Of a stretch of 64,000 nt of DNA, positions 7,783 through 15,118 are shown piece after piece. The notes beneath the pieces were generated by a model. The model was not told the DNA's origin, made no database searches, and was given only the letters and a program-made list of their open reading frames with translations. Source of the DNA: Gemmatimonadota bacterium (GTDB taxonomy: Bacteria > Gemmatimonadota > Gemmatimonadetes > Longimicrobiales > Gaopeijiaceae); assembly GCA_022825135.1 (NCBI GenBank), contig JAJDYN010000011.1, forward strand, positions 62,001-126,000, read 5' to 3'. Position numbers and translations under genes: made by a program. Numbering within the stretch: the first letter of the stretch is position 1; the number at the start of each line of letters is the position of its first letter.

Positions 7783-8697
7783 CTATTTTCCGAAGTCGCT
7801 GGCCGCCAGATACGACTGAGCTGTTTGGGACGAGTGTCTTCTTACCCGCAGAATAACTTCCTCAAGACTCATGCCTCCACGAAGAATAATCTGCAAATGA
7901 CTATGATCCAAGAGCAGTAGAGGCGTCCTTTTCCCAGATGCCTGGCGTTTTGCGTTTAATGTGTATCCTGACATCGAAATCATCACACCCATCGTATTGT
8001 CCGCCTTCGACGTAACCTTCATATAGAAGGAATCTATATCAGGACAACGCGCTGGCCCTGCTGTAAACTTCAGTTCGACGAGGTAGGTGGTGTCCGAAAT
8101 CGTCACGGATCCATCGATCTGCCGCCCTTGCGAAACGTACGGTCGCTTGTTTTCCGTTTCCGAATAGTTCGTCAGATCATAGAACCATTTCTCAAACTGA
8201 TAACCCGCCTTCTGAGTTCCAATACCCCGACTCAAGGAGTCCAAGCGATCGCTGAACGTCTGCAAGGACATGTATCGCTGGACCACCCGAGCCTGTTCTT
8301 CGCGGAACTTCGCATGAGCCTCCCGACGTTCCTCCTCTTCCCGAAAGATCTTATCTTGCTTTTTTTGATTGTCCCTGAGGCGAGCAACAGCTTGTTTCGC
8401 CTCCACGATCTTAACATTTGAGTCTTCCCAATTCTCCAGATCGGCGAAGCTCTCCTGCTCAAGCAGACATCGAGCCATCCTTACGATAAGCCGCTTTCCT
8501 CCCTTTGACCTAGCAAGACGGGGGAATAGGCGATCGAGCAGATCACGTTTTGTTTCGTCAGGGCCCCAAGTCGCGATGTATTTGTGCGAAACGCCGCAGG
8601 ATTCCAAGAATCGCGCCAAACTCTTTTTTCGCCAGAATGACTTCAGGCACGCATCGAAAACCAGTTGAATATAGTGTGGTGTCACCTTAGCCTTCAT
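7783..8697 (-). CDS. Coiled-coil protein with PD-(D/E)xK nuclease-like domain
   Basis: The 304-residue protein has a helical basic N-terminal part, a charged coiled coil at about 95-140 (rich in K, E, R, Q) and a C-terminal nuclease-like domain. The core reads AGYQFEKWF (Glu169), GRQIDGSVTI (Asp195) and YLVELKF (Glu208-Leu-Lys210), which fits the E...D...ExK layout of Mrr-like restriction endonuclease folds. Base composition is clearly more AT-rich than the flanking genome, a sign of transfer. It is on the same strand as the Ubl operon but 110 bp downstream, so it may be a separate defence gene or an effector of that operon. Its target is unknown. Confidence 0.65.
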   Translation of the reverse strand: MKAKVTPHYIQLVFDACLKSFWRKKSLARFLESCGVSHKYIATWGPDETKRDLLDRLFPRLARSKGGKRLIVRMARCLLEQESFADLENWEDSNVKIVEAKQAVARLRDNQKKQDKIFREEEERREAHAKFREEQARVVQRYMSLQTFSDRLDSLSRGIGTQKAGYQFEKWFYDLTNYSETENKRPYVSQGRQIDGSVTISDTTYLVELKFTAGPARCPDIDSFYMKVTSKADNTMGVMISMSGYTLNAKRQASGKRTPLLLLDHSHLQIILRGGMSLEEVILRVRRHSSQTAQSYLAASDFGK

Positions 8698-8807
8698 TTT
8701 GTCTCCCTTGCCATCGGATTCCTCCCGCCTCGAGAAGGCACTGACACGTTGCAGGCGTTCCGCTGAAGAAGCCTTATGGGCGTGGAGCTCGCCGACAGTC
8801 TTCCATA

Positions 8808-9503
8808 TCAGGTGCCACGTCCGGCGCGGCGAGCACTCCCTCCGGTCTCAAGATGTTCAGCCAGGACCGACAGCCTCCAGTCAGCGGTCGCCGCTCGCGG
8901 CTCAACGTACAGATCACCGTCACGTCGCCCCCGCGGCTGTCGTATCAGGTAGCCCTCACGGTCAAGATTCACCAATCGATTTGTCGCAGCGTTCGGCGTT
9001 ATGCCCTCCGCCGAAGCCAGGCCAGATGCGGTTACTTGCCCGCCCATTGCGGAGACGGTGTTCAAGGTGTTCTTCTTTGTACTCGTGAGGACGCCCAGCG
9101 GATTGCCCCCTCGTAGATCGAACGGCGATTCGGAAAGATAGAGTGGAAGATTGTGTGCTTGCGCCATGTAACGAATGAAGTCACCTACACCAGGATCGGT
9201 AGTACTGACCACGAAGCGGACCATTCCATACTCGCCGCCCCGGATTCGCTGGGCGAGTGGTAGGACTAGTTCCTGGAGGGCGGAAGGAGTGAACGCGATT
9301 CCTTCAAGATCCAAGACGAGAACTTGTGGACCATCATCGAGGTTGAGTGCTGCAGCTAAATGATCGCGAGTGCGTGCCGCAAGAGTCCGATCCTTGAGTA
9401 CCAAGGTTCCTAGATCACGACCGGAAGGCGGGGGGATTAAGCTAGAAACAAACGCGGGTCGCGCCTTAAGGAAGGCTGTCGGAATTGTAGTACCATGACT
9501 CAT
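8808..9503 (-). CDS. STAS-like domain protein with C-terminal winged helix, in the Ubl operon
   Basis: The 231-residue protein starts with an ATG that overlaps the E1 stop (ATGA), so it is the last gene of the Ubl operon. Residues about 30-125 resemble STAS-like (DUF4325-type) domains: a strand DGPQVLVLDLEGIAFTPS followed by the helix ALQELVLPLAQRI. Residues about 143-205 form a winged helix-turn-helix (VTASGLASAEGITPNAATNRLVNLDREGYL, then a basic wing RQPRGRRDGDLYV). A DNA-binding output plus a STAS-like switch suggests a sensor or repressor for the operon; the palindrome at 12427-12444 is a candidate target. An alternative is a structural adaptor. The function is inferred, not known. Confidence 0.65.
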   Translation of the reverse strand: MSHGTTIPTAFLKARPAFVSSLIPPPSGRDLGTLVLKDRTLAARTRDHLAAALNLDDGPQVLVLDLEGIAFTPSALQELVLPLAQRIRGGEYGMVRFVVSTTDPGVGDFIRYMAQAHNLPLYLSESPFDLRGGNPLGVLTSTKKNTLNTVSAMGGQVTASGLASAEGITPNAATNRLVNLDREGYLIRQPRGRRDGDLYVEPRAATADWRLSVLAEHLETGGSARRAGRGT

Positions 9504-11038
9504 GTAGAGATGACCTCATAACTTGGAACGGGAAGAGGCGTGTCGTATTTTTCCTGATACGCCAAGATGAAATCGTGATCCTCGCAGATACATCTCCTCG
9601 TACCAGCCTTGAGCGCCGGTTGCGGCGAGGGAGTAGGATTGCAGAGAGGGCGCAAGACATCAATGCGTCGCACTGACGTCTTGCGTCGAGGACGGTCGGC
9701 CAACACGTCGCGTACCGCTTCCGCGGCGAGTAGCACCCCGGCAAGCGCTGATTGAAAGGCAAGTGGAACTTGGAGTTCTCTCGGGGCATGGCCCGCTTCT
9801 CCTAAGGAGATAATGCCGCCGCCACAGATGCCCTCCACCCAGAGTTCACGAATCGGCCTACCCTCATAAGGCTCCAACCTCATGGGCGAGATACCCCAAG
9901 CGGTCGCAACGGCGTCACAGAGCTCCTTGTCGGAACCCCGGCCGGTTCCGAGGAGAACTCGAATCCGATCCCGGAGGTGAGGGACTCTCAAGCCTTCAGC
10001 GACCACTTGGTCTTCGTTCTTTGATTCCTGGCTTGGTAAGTAAAGGCACGCAAGACAGGCATCTTGACCCAAGAAGGAATGACATGACACACCGAGGTCG
10101 CCCAACTGGGTCCACGCGTTAGCTATCCAATGTGGCAGGCTACCCTGGACGGCTCGCCTGTCGGCGGCGGAATCGAGAGCAACCATGACGCGTTCCCACT
10201 TGTAGCCATTCGTCTCGAGGAAAGAAGCCCATGTGCCCCGATGACGAAGCGCCTGGAGCAGTCCTCCAAACTCCTTTCCGACGACATTCACTTTGTCTCT
10301 GCCTTCGTCGCTTCGAGCGCAAAGGACGTAGCGCTGGAGATTACTTAGTTCCACGTTCTGTGGGTCGATCAGGTGAATTCGGCCGATGAGAGGAGTACGC
10401 GCGAGGGCCCAGGAGGCACTGTTGCCGACCGCCCCAATCCCGACCAACACCAAGGGATCGGTCACCCTAGAGGTCGTAAGGATAGGAAAGGAGGCGGCGT
10501 CAGGAGGGAAGCTAGCATCCGCATCGAGCAACGTTGCACCGTCGGGTAGGAAGAGGAAGCGAAACAGATTCGCAGCCGCGAGACAAGCGGCAAAGGCTGC
10601 TCCAAAGGGGTTACCTAGGTCGCTGGTACCGTAAGGACTCCCACTTCCCACCCTTGCTAGCCAACCATCACAGCCGGCGTATACGGTCGGTATTTCTAGC
10701 GCTGGCGCGTCCAACCCGATCGAGAGACCGACGTCGGCGGTACCCGTCTTAGAAGTGTCGATGTTGGGATTGATGCTGTCCGCCAGTGCCATTAGCTCAC
10801 CGGCGAATCGATCGCTGGCTGCGCCATTGACAAGGATCAGGCTCGGGTACAAACGAGCCAATAGTCTCACTGACAGATCAAGTAGTTCGCGCCCGTCTCG
10901 GCTTGCAGCCGCCTCCTCACCGAAGGCGACTGCCACGCGGACCCGCTGCAGTCTTGCGTTGAAGGCGTTGGACTCGAAGCCTTGGAGTACTTGCGAGATA
11001 GCGATCGCGTCGCGAGCGAAATAGTCAGCTAGCGCCAT
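9500..11038 (-). CDS. E1-like ThiF-family adenylyltransferase of a bacterial Ubl pathway
   Basis: This 512-residue protein would activate the C-terminal glycine of the Ubl by adenylation. The N-terminal 190 residues form a separate domain. The ThiF/E1 Rossmann core follows: VLVGIGAVGNSASWALAR (Gly200-x-Gly202-x-x-Gly205), LIDPQNVELSNLQR (Asp225, Asn233, Arg236) and VALDSAADRR (Asp289). CLAC (Cys328, Cys331) and CIC near the C-terminus (Cys483, Cys485) could bind zinc as in MoeB/ThiF. Cys405 in GICGGG is a candidate catalytic cysteine. The ATG at 11038 is preferred over a GTG at 11062; either way the gene overlaps the JAB gene. Long E1s of this kind occur in Bil/Bub-type operons, not in thiamine or molybdopterin synthesis. 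Confidence 0.88.
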   Translation of the reverse strand: MALADYFARDAIAISQVLQGFESNAFNARLQRVRVAVAFGEEAAASRDGRELLDLSVRLLARLYPSLILVNGAASDRFAGELMALADSINPNIDTSKTGTADVGLSIGLDAPALEIPTVYAGCDGWLARVGSGSPYGTSDLGNPFGAAFAACLAAANLFRFLFLPDGATLLDADASFPPDAASFPILTTSRVTDPLVLVGIGAVGNSASWALARTPLIGRIHLIDPQNVELSNLQRYVLCARSDEGRDKVNVVGKEFGGLLQALRHRGTWASFLETNGYKWERVMVALDSAADRRAVQGSLPHWIANAWTQLGDLGVSCHSFLGQDACLACLYLPSQESKNEDQVVAEGLRVPHLRDRIRVLLGTGRGSDKELCDAVATAWGISPMRLEPYEGRPIRELWVEGICGGGIISLGEAGHAPRELQVPLAFQSALAGVLLAAEAVRDVLADRPRRKTSVRRIDVLRPLCNPTPSPQPALKAGTRRCICEDHDFILAYQEKYDTPLPVPSYEVIST

Positions 11039-11516
11039 TGTCGATAACCTCGACCAGATCACTCAGGGGGTCGGGAAGTTCGACCCATCCATCGTTCCCG
11101 AGGCGGTACACGGCGATGCCCGTGGCCCTCCACCCGTCGCGCCCGAAGAAGGGAAGGACGATGGACAAGCTCCCAACGAGTGTGGCGATCGGGTAGGTGT
11201 CGTCGGTTGCGGAGTGGTATGCGTGACGTGGATGGCTGTGGACTTGCACTCCGATGATCTGTTGGGCTTCGTACAGCCAAACGTTCAACCGATGAAGTTC
11301 CGATCCGTCGATTCTCACGCAGAGCCCCGAATCGAGCCTGTAAGAGGTTTGCCTCGGGACATGGACCTGAGAGACGTTGAACCTGTCGCCATCCTGGGTA
11401 CCCGACCACAATACGAACGCCTCGTAGCCGTCCTGTCCCGCCGACCGGATTGCCTCCAAGGTTGCGCAGATGGCACGTGCCTTGACGCGAAATCGTCGAA
11501 CGCCTTGTAGGCTCAC
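11025..11516 (-). CDS. JAB/JAMM metallopeptidase of the Ubl operon (deubiquitinase-like)
   Basis: The product is 163 residues, starting at a GTG at 11516 that overlaps the stop of the Ubl gene (GTGA); the longer open frame upstream is antisense-free shadow of the Ubl gene. The JAMM zinc site is complete: Glu32 (GYEAFVLWSG), His93-Ser-His95-Pro, Ser102 and Asp105. The loop between the second His and the Ser is one residue shorter than in Rpn11, with the form HSHPxxAYHSATDD that I recall from prokaryotic JAB proteins linked to Ubl genes. The likely role is to trim the Ubl to its diglycine end and to remove Ubl from targets. Overlap with both neighbours shows it is part of one unit. Confidence 0.9.
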   Translation of the reverse strand: MSLQGVRRFRVKARAICATLEAIRSAGQDGYEAFVLWSGTQDGDRFNVSQVHVPRQTSYRLDSGLCVRIDGSELHRLNVWLYEAQQIIGVQVHSHPRHAYHSATDDTYPIATLVGSLSIVLPFFGRDGWRATGIAVYRLGNDGWVELPDPLSDLVEVIDNGAS

Positions 11517-12376
11517 TGGGGTGGCTCCGACACGGCAAAGGTAACTTGTGGCACGAGGTTGACGTTGAAGCCTTTCACAGGCTCCAAGCCATACTTGGAA
11601 ATGACGCCTAGTAGGTGTACCAACCGTCCTTCGCCAGAGGACCGATGGAGCTCCCATTGATCGCCGGAATGTCCAGGGTGATCGTGGTATTCCTTGACTC
11701 CCGGAACGCAGAGGAACGGTAGGTCCTCCGGGGAGTGGGCTTGCATCAGGTCCTGAGCCCTATTCAACCGCCCCTTTGGACCACCAGGAATGTTCAGCTC
11801 CGGTCCGGGGATCATGCGAGGGAGCCGTGTAGGGAGATCCTTGCTCAGAAGCAATCGTCCAGAGAAGGGATCGATCAAGCGAACGGATGGCGGTTCAGCG
11901 TCGTAGTTCGAATAGTCGAATCGAACGGCGGTCACGATCGCCGGCGGTTTTGTCTCTTTCGAGGCCAATACGACCTCTGCTAAGGGCCAATGCGCATTCA
12001 CCAGAAACCAGCCACGGGCACGGTAGTCTGCCTCGATGGAACGGTATTGGGCGATCTCCCGGTCGAACTTGGCGCGAGATACCGAAGGATCTACGTACTG
12101 CTCGGTCGCCTGGGCATGCCCTCCCACCCCGGCTTTTAAGTTTAAGAAGAGGCGCGCCTTGGGTGGGAAGCCGTAGTCCTCGATCTTCTTATTCAGGTCG
12201 AGGAGGGTCCCATCCGCGTCACGGAGTTCCCAGTTCTCGGGCGGCTGCCCCGAGTTCTCAGTTTGGCGCAACGCATCTGGGACGATGGTCCCGAGGAGCG
12301 CGTCCCCGAAGGCGTCTACCACGGTTGGCTGGCCGTTCACGACGACGGTGATCGAGGTTTCCTTTCCGGTGGACAT
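11513..12376 (-). CDS. Ubiquitin-like domain fused to a CEHH (E2-like or metal-binding) domain
   Basis: This 287-residue protein is the first gene of the operon. Residues 1-86 have a beta-grasp pattern: SITVVVNGQPTVVDAF, then ENWELRDADGTLLDL, KKIEDYGF and ARLFLNLKAGVGG, ending in Gly85-Gly86 like a processed Ubl. The rest (87-287) contains FLCVPGVKEYHDHPGHSGDQWELH with Cys223, Glu229, His231, His233 and His236. This matches what I remember of the Pfam Metal_CEHH family, which is reported next to Ubl genes and may be an E2-like domain. Cleavage after Gly86 by the JAB partner would release both parts. A strong AGAAGGAG site precedes the ATG. The exact role of the second domain is uncertain. Confidence 0.8.
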   Translation of the reverse strand: MSTGKETSITVVVNGQPTVVDAFGDALLGTIVPDALRQTENSGQPPENWELRDADGTLLDLNKKIEDYGFPPKARLFLNLKAGVGGHAQATEQYVDPSVSRAKFDREIAQYRSIEADYRARGWFLVNAHWPLAEVVLASKETKPPAIVTAVRFDYSNYDAEPPSVRLIDPFSGRLLLSKDLPTRLPRMIPGPELNIPGGPKGRLNRAQDLMQAHSPEDLPFLCVPGVKEYHDHPGHSGDQWELHRSSGEGRLVHLLGVISKYGLEPVKGFNVNLVPQVTFAVSEPPQ

Positions 12377-12426
12377 GGGCTGAACTCCTTCTCCGGAGTC
12401 GGAGGTGGTCGTTGTTGGCAGAGAAC

Positions 12427-12444
12427 TTCACTGAACTCAGTGAA
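12427..12444. promoter_or_regulatory. Perfect 8-bp palindrome upstream of the Ubl operon
   Basis: TTCACTGA-AC-TCAGTGAA is a perfect inverted repeat with a two-base spacer, located 51-68 bp upstream of the ATG of the Ubl-CEHH gene, in the only intergenic space available for its promoter. The symmetry and spacing fit a dimeric winged-helix or HTH operator. The operon's own STAS/winged-helix protein is the obvious candidate binder, but that is inference. Confidence 0.5.
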
Positions 12445-12505
12445 TTTGGTTTCCCGTCATCTGGATGTCAACCGATCCCGGCTCCGATCCTCTTTGGACC
12501 ATCGC

Positions 12506-13780
12506 TCACCACCCGAGCACCCCCGGCAGCCACAGCACCACCCCCGGCACCAACGCGATCACCACCGTAAGCCCCAGCATCAACGCCAGATACGGCCACA
12601 GCGGCCGCGCCACCTCCGCCGGCTCGACGCCTCCCACCGAGCAGGCCACCAGCAGGCTGACCCCCACGGGCGGCAGGAACACGGAGATCCCCTGGGTCGC
12701 CACGATGACGGCGCCGAAATACACGGGGTCGATCCCGAGTTGGGTCGCGAGGGGCAGCAGGATCGGCGTCAGCAGGACCACCGCCGGCACGCCCTCGAGG
12801 ATGGCGCCAAGCGGAAGGAAGACGAGGATGGTGAGGATCATGAAGCCCACCTGCCCGCCCCCCATCCCCACCACCGATGCCGCCAGCGTCTGCGGCACCT
12901 GCATCACGGCCAGCACCCAGCCCAGCAGACGCGCGGCGCCCACCACGAACAGCACCATCCCCGACACCATGGCGGTCTGGACGATCTTCTTCCACAGCTC
13001 CGCGAGGGTGAGGGACCGGTACACCGCCCCAGCCAGCAGCAGCGCGTAGGCGACCGCGACCGCCGCAGCCTCCGTAGGCGTGAAGAGCCCGAAGCGGATG
13101 CCGCCGAGGATGACCACGATCATGAACAGCGGGAGCAGCGCATCTCCCGCCGCGCGCCGGAGTTCCGCGAGGGACGCACGCTCCCCGGCGGGCCATCCCT
13201 GCCTCCGCGCCTGCCACCCGATCTGCGTCATCAGGCCCACGGCGATGAGTAGCGCGGGCACGATCGAGGCCACGAACAGGGCGCCGATGGAGACGTTGCC
13301 GATGACGCCGTAGACGACCATCACGATCGCCGGCGGAATGAGTATCCCCATCCCGCACGCGGCCGACACGATCGCGGTGGCGCGCGCGCGGCCGTATCCG
13401 TTCGCGGTCAGCTGCGGCACCATGATGCCCCCGATGGCGGCCGCGTCGGCGGAAGTGGAGCCCGACACCCCCGAGAAGAACATCTCGGCCATGATCACCA
13501 CCTGGCCGAGCCCCCCGGGGAGGTGTCCCACCAGCGCCCGCGCCAGCGTCACCAGGCGGCGGCTGATCCCCCCGACGTCCATCAGGAAGCCGGCCAGGAT
13601 GGAGAGCGGGACGGCGAGCATGGGGAAGGAGTCCATCCCCGCGACGATCTGCTGCGGGATGATGACGAGCGGCAGGTCCGCCATCACGATGGCCAGCATG
13701 GCCGCGATCGCGAGCGCAAAACCGATGGGCACGGCGGCCAGCACCAGCACGCCGAAGATCCCTAGGAGGAACGCGCCCAT
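12506..13780 (-). CDS. dctM: TRAP transporter large permease DctM
   Basis: The product is 424 residues with about twelve hydrophobic segments, the usual length and layout of the DctM subunit. Landmarks include AAIGGIMVPQL, GMGILIPPAIVMVVYG and GAILEGVPAVVLLTPILLPLA. With DctQ and the substrate-binding DctP it forms a sodium-driven importer for an organic acid or similar solute. The start at 13780 is set by a TGATG overlap with the DctQ stop; the frame could extend to 13804, but that is less likely. It is the last gene of the operon. Confidence 0.93.
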   Translation of the reverse strand: MGAFLLGIFGVLVLAAVPIGFALAIAAMLAIVMADLPLVIIPQQIVAGMDSFPMLAVPLSILAGFLMDVGGISRRLVTLARALVGHLPGGLGQVVIMAEMFFSGVSGSTSADAAAIGGIMVPQLTANGYGRARATAIVSAACGMGILIPPAIVMVVYGVIGNVSIGALFVASIVPALLIAVGLMTQIGWQARRQGWPAGERASLAELRRAAGDALLPLFMIVVILGGIRFGLFTPTEAAAVAVAYALLLAGAVYRSLTLAELWKKIVQTAMVSGMVLFVVGAARLLGWVLAVMQVPQTLAASVVGMGGGQVGFMILTILVFLPLGAILEGVPAVVLLTPILLPLATQLGIDPVYFGAVIVATQGISVFLPPVGVSLLVACSVGGVEPAEVARPLWPYLALMLGLTVVIALVPGVVLWLPGVLGW

Positions 13781-14253
13781 CAGCAGGTGTCCTCCGTCAA
13801 CCACCCCATCAGCAAGTGCACCACCATCAGCACGCCCGACACCGGCGCCGCCGCATAAACCAGCGCTACGGGCAGGTTCAGCGCCGGGGAGCGCTCTCCC
13901 ATGGTGAGGTCCATGAGCGCGATGCCGGTGGCGATGAGGAGGAGCGAGAACAGGAGCACGACCGCCCCCGCGAACCTCTCCACGACGATCTTCGCGGGCG
14001 GGGCGAGGGCCTTCGTGACCTGGTCGAACCCGAAGTGGGCCCGATGCTCCACCGCCAGCGATGCCCCGAGCAGCGACAGCCAGATGAAGCAGAAGCGGGA
14101 GACCTCCTCGCTCCAGGGATTCGGGTACGCGAAGAGGTAGCGCATCAGGACCTGAAGCAGGACCACGGCGGCAACCGTGGTCAAGAGGGCACCCGCAGCC
14201 CAGGTCTCTAGCGCGACGAGAGCCCGATTGAGCACGCGGAGTCGGCGCTTCAT
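13780..14253 (-). CDS. dctQ: TRAP transporter small permease DctQ
   Basis: The 157-residue protein has four predicted membrane helices (VALETWAAGALLTTVAAVVLL, FCFIWLSLLGASLAV, GAVVLLFSLLLIATGIAL and PVSGVLMVVHLLMGWL), and NPWSEEVSRFCFIWLSLLGAS is the hallmark stretch of DctQ. It pairs with DctM to form the membrane complex. The ATG at 14253 begins MKRRLRVLN; upstream codons in the frame have no good ribosome site. It overlaps DctM by one base and follows the AlkD-like gene by 82 bp. Confidence 0.92.
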   Translation of the reverse strand: MKRRLRVLNRALVALETWAAGALLTTVAAVVLLQVLMRYLFAYPNPWSEEVSRFCFIWLSLLGASLAVEHRAHFGFDQVTKALAPPAKIVVERFAGAVVLLFSLLLIATGIALMDLTMGERSPALNLPVALVYAAAPVSGVLMVVHLLMGWLTEDTC

Positions 14254-14335
14254 TCGCGGTCCGCCTCGACCCGTGGTATCCGATCGAGCCCCCGGCAACG
14301 TCGCTTCATTTGTGTGCCCGCCCGGAACCGCCGGT

Positions 14336-15118
14336 TCACTTGCCTGCCCGCCGCGGCCTGCTTCGTCTCCCGCGACCCCGCTTCCTCTCCTTGTACCGCT
14401 CGTGATCGGGCAGGTATCGCGTATGCCGCCGGATCACCTCCGCCGAGAGGTCGTCGAAGTGCCGGTCCACCAAGGCGACCGCGACATTCGGGTGCGCCTT
14501 CGCCAGGTCGCTCACGACCCACCCGATCCCGGTCTGGATGAACCGTTCGCGTTCGCCCACCAGCGCCGCGACCGTCGTCTCGATGAACGGATGATATGAT
14601 TCGTCGCGCACCACCGCCCTGAACGGAACGATGGCCGCCCGACGTTGCCAGAGATCGTCGGCGGTGCGCCATCCGGCGATCCGTTCGGCCGTCCCGGTCC
14701 CGCCGCGGCGGATCAGCGGACCCAGCACCCGCCCGCTGAACCAGTCGCTCGTCGACCAGTCGAAGAAGGCACCTTCCGCGAAAAGTTCTTCGGCCACCGC
14801 CAGAAGCCGATCCGGCTTCAGCCGCCGCAACAGGTACTTCTGGATGTACAGAATCCCGGCGAACTTGTCCTCCGCCAGGCGCTCCTCGATCAGCGATCGG
14901 GCCACAGCAAGCTGATCGTCGTCCGGCAGCCGCCCCAGCCCGTGCTCGCCTCGCCACTCGGTGACGATTCGCGCGACCACCGGCGTCTTCACCCCGCGAT
15001 AGCCGATCACGTGCTTCAGGTAGTTCTCGAACCACGTCTTCGTGGCGGGATCCGCGACCGCGTCCAACCGCCCCTGCAGGTCTGCGATCACGCCGGCGGC
15101 TCCCGGATCGGAGATCAT
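14336..15118 (-). CDS. AlkD-like DNA alkylation repair protein inside the TRAP operon
   Basis: The 260-residue protein is built from helical HEAT-like repeats and matches the AlkC/AlkD DNA glycosylase family: KTWFENYLKHVIGYRGVKTP near the start, FFDWSTSDWFSGRVLGPLI in the middle (acidic and Trp residues that line the DNA pocket), and WQRRAAIVPFRAV. These enzymes excise N3- or N7-alkylated purines from DNA. The C-terminal tail is unusually basic (KERKRGRGRRSRPRRAGK), which could add DNA contact. Its ATG overlaps the DctP stop (ATGA), so it is translationally coupled within a transporter operon, an odd setting with no clear reason. Confidence 0.85.
   Translation of the reverse strand: MISDPGAAGVIADLQGRLDAVADPATKTWFENYLKHVIGYRGVKTPVVARIVTEWRGEHGLGRLPDDDQLAVARSLIEERLAEDKFAGILYIQKYLLRRLKPDRLLAVAEELFAEGAFFDWSTSDWFSGRVLGPLIRRGGTGTAERIAGWRTADDLWQRRAAIVPFRAVVRDESYHPFIETTVAALVGERERFIQTGIGWVVSDLAKAHPNVAVALVDRHFDDLSAEVIRRHTRYLPDHERYKERKRGRGRRSRPRRAGK

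Noticed and set aside
11517..11657. Upstream extension of the JAB frame
   Set aside because: It overlaps the Ubl-CEHH gene in another frame. The GTG at 11516 overlaps that gene's stop (GTGA) and gives a normal-sized JAB domain.
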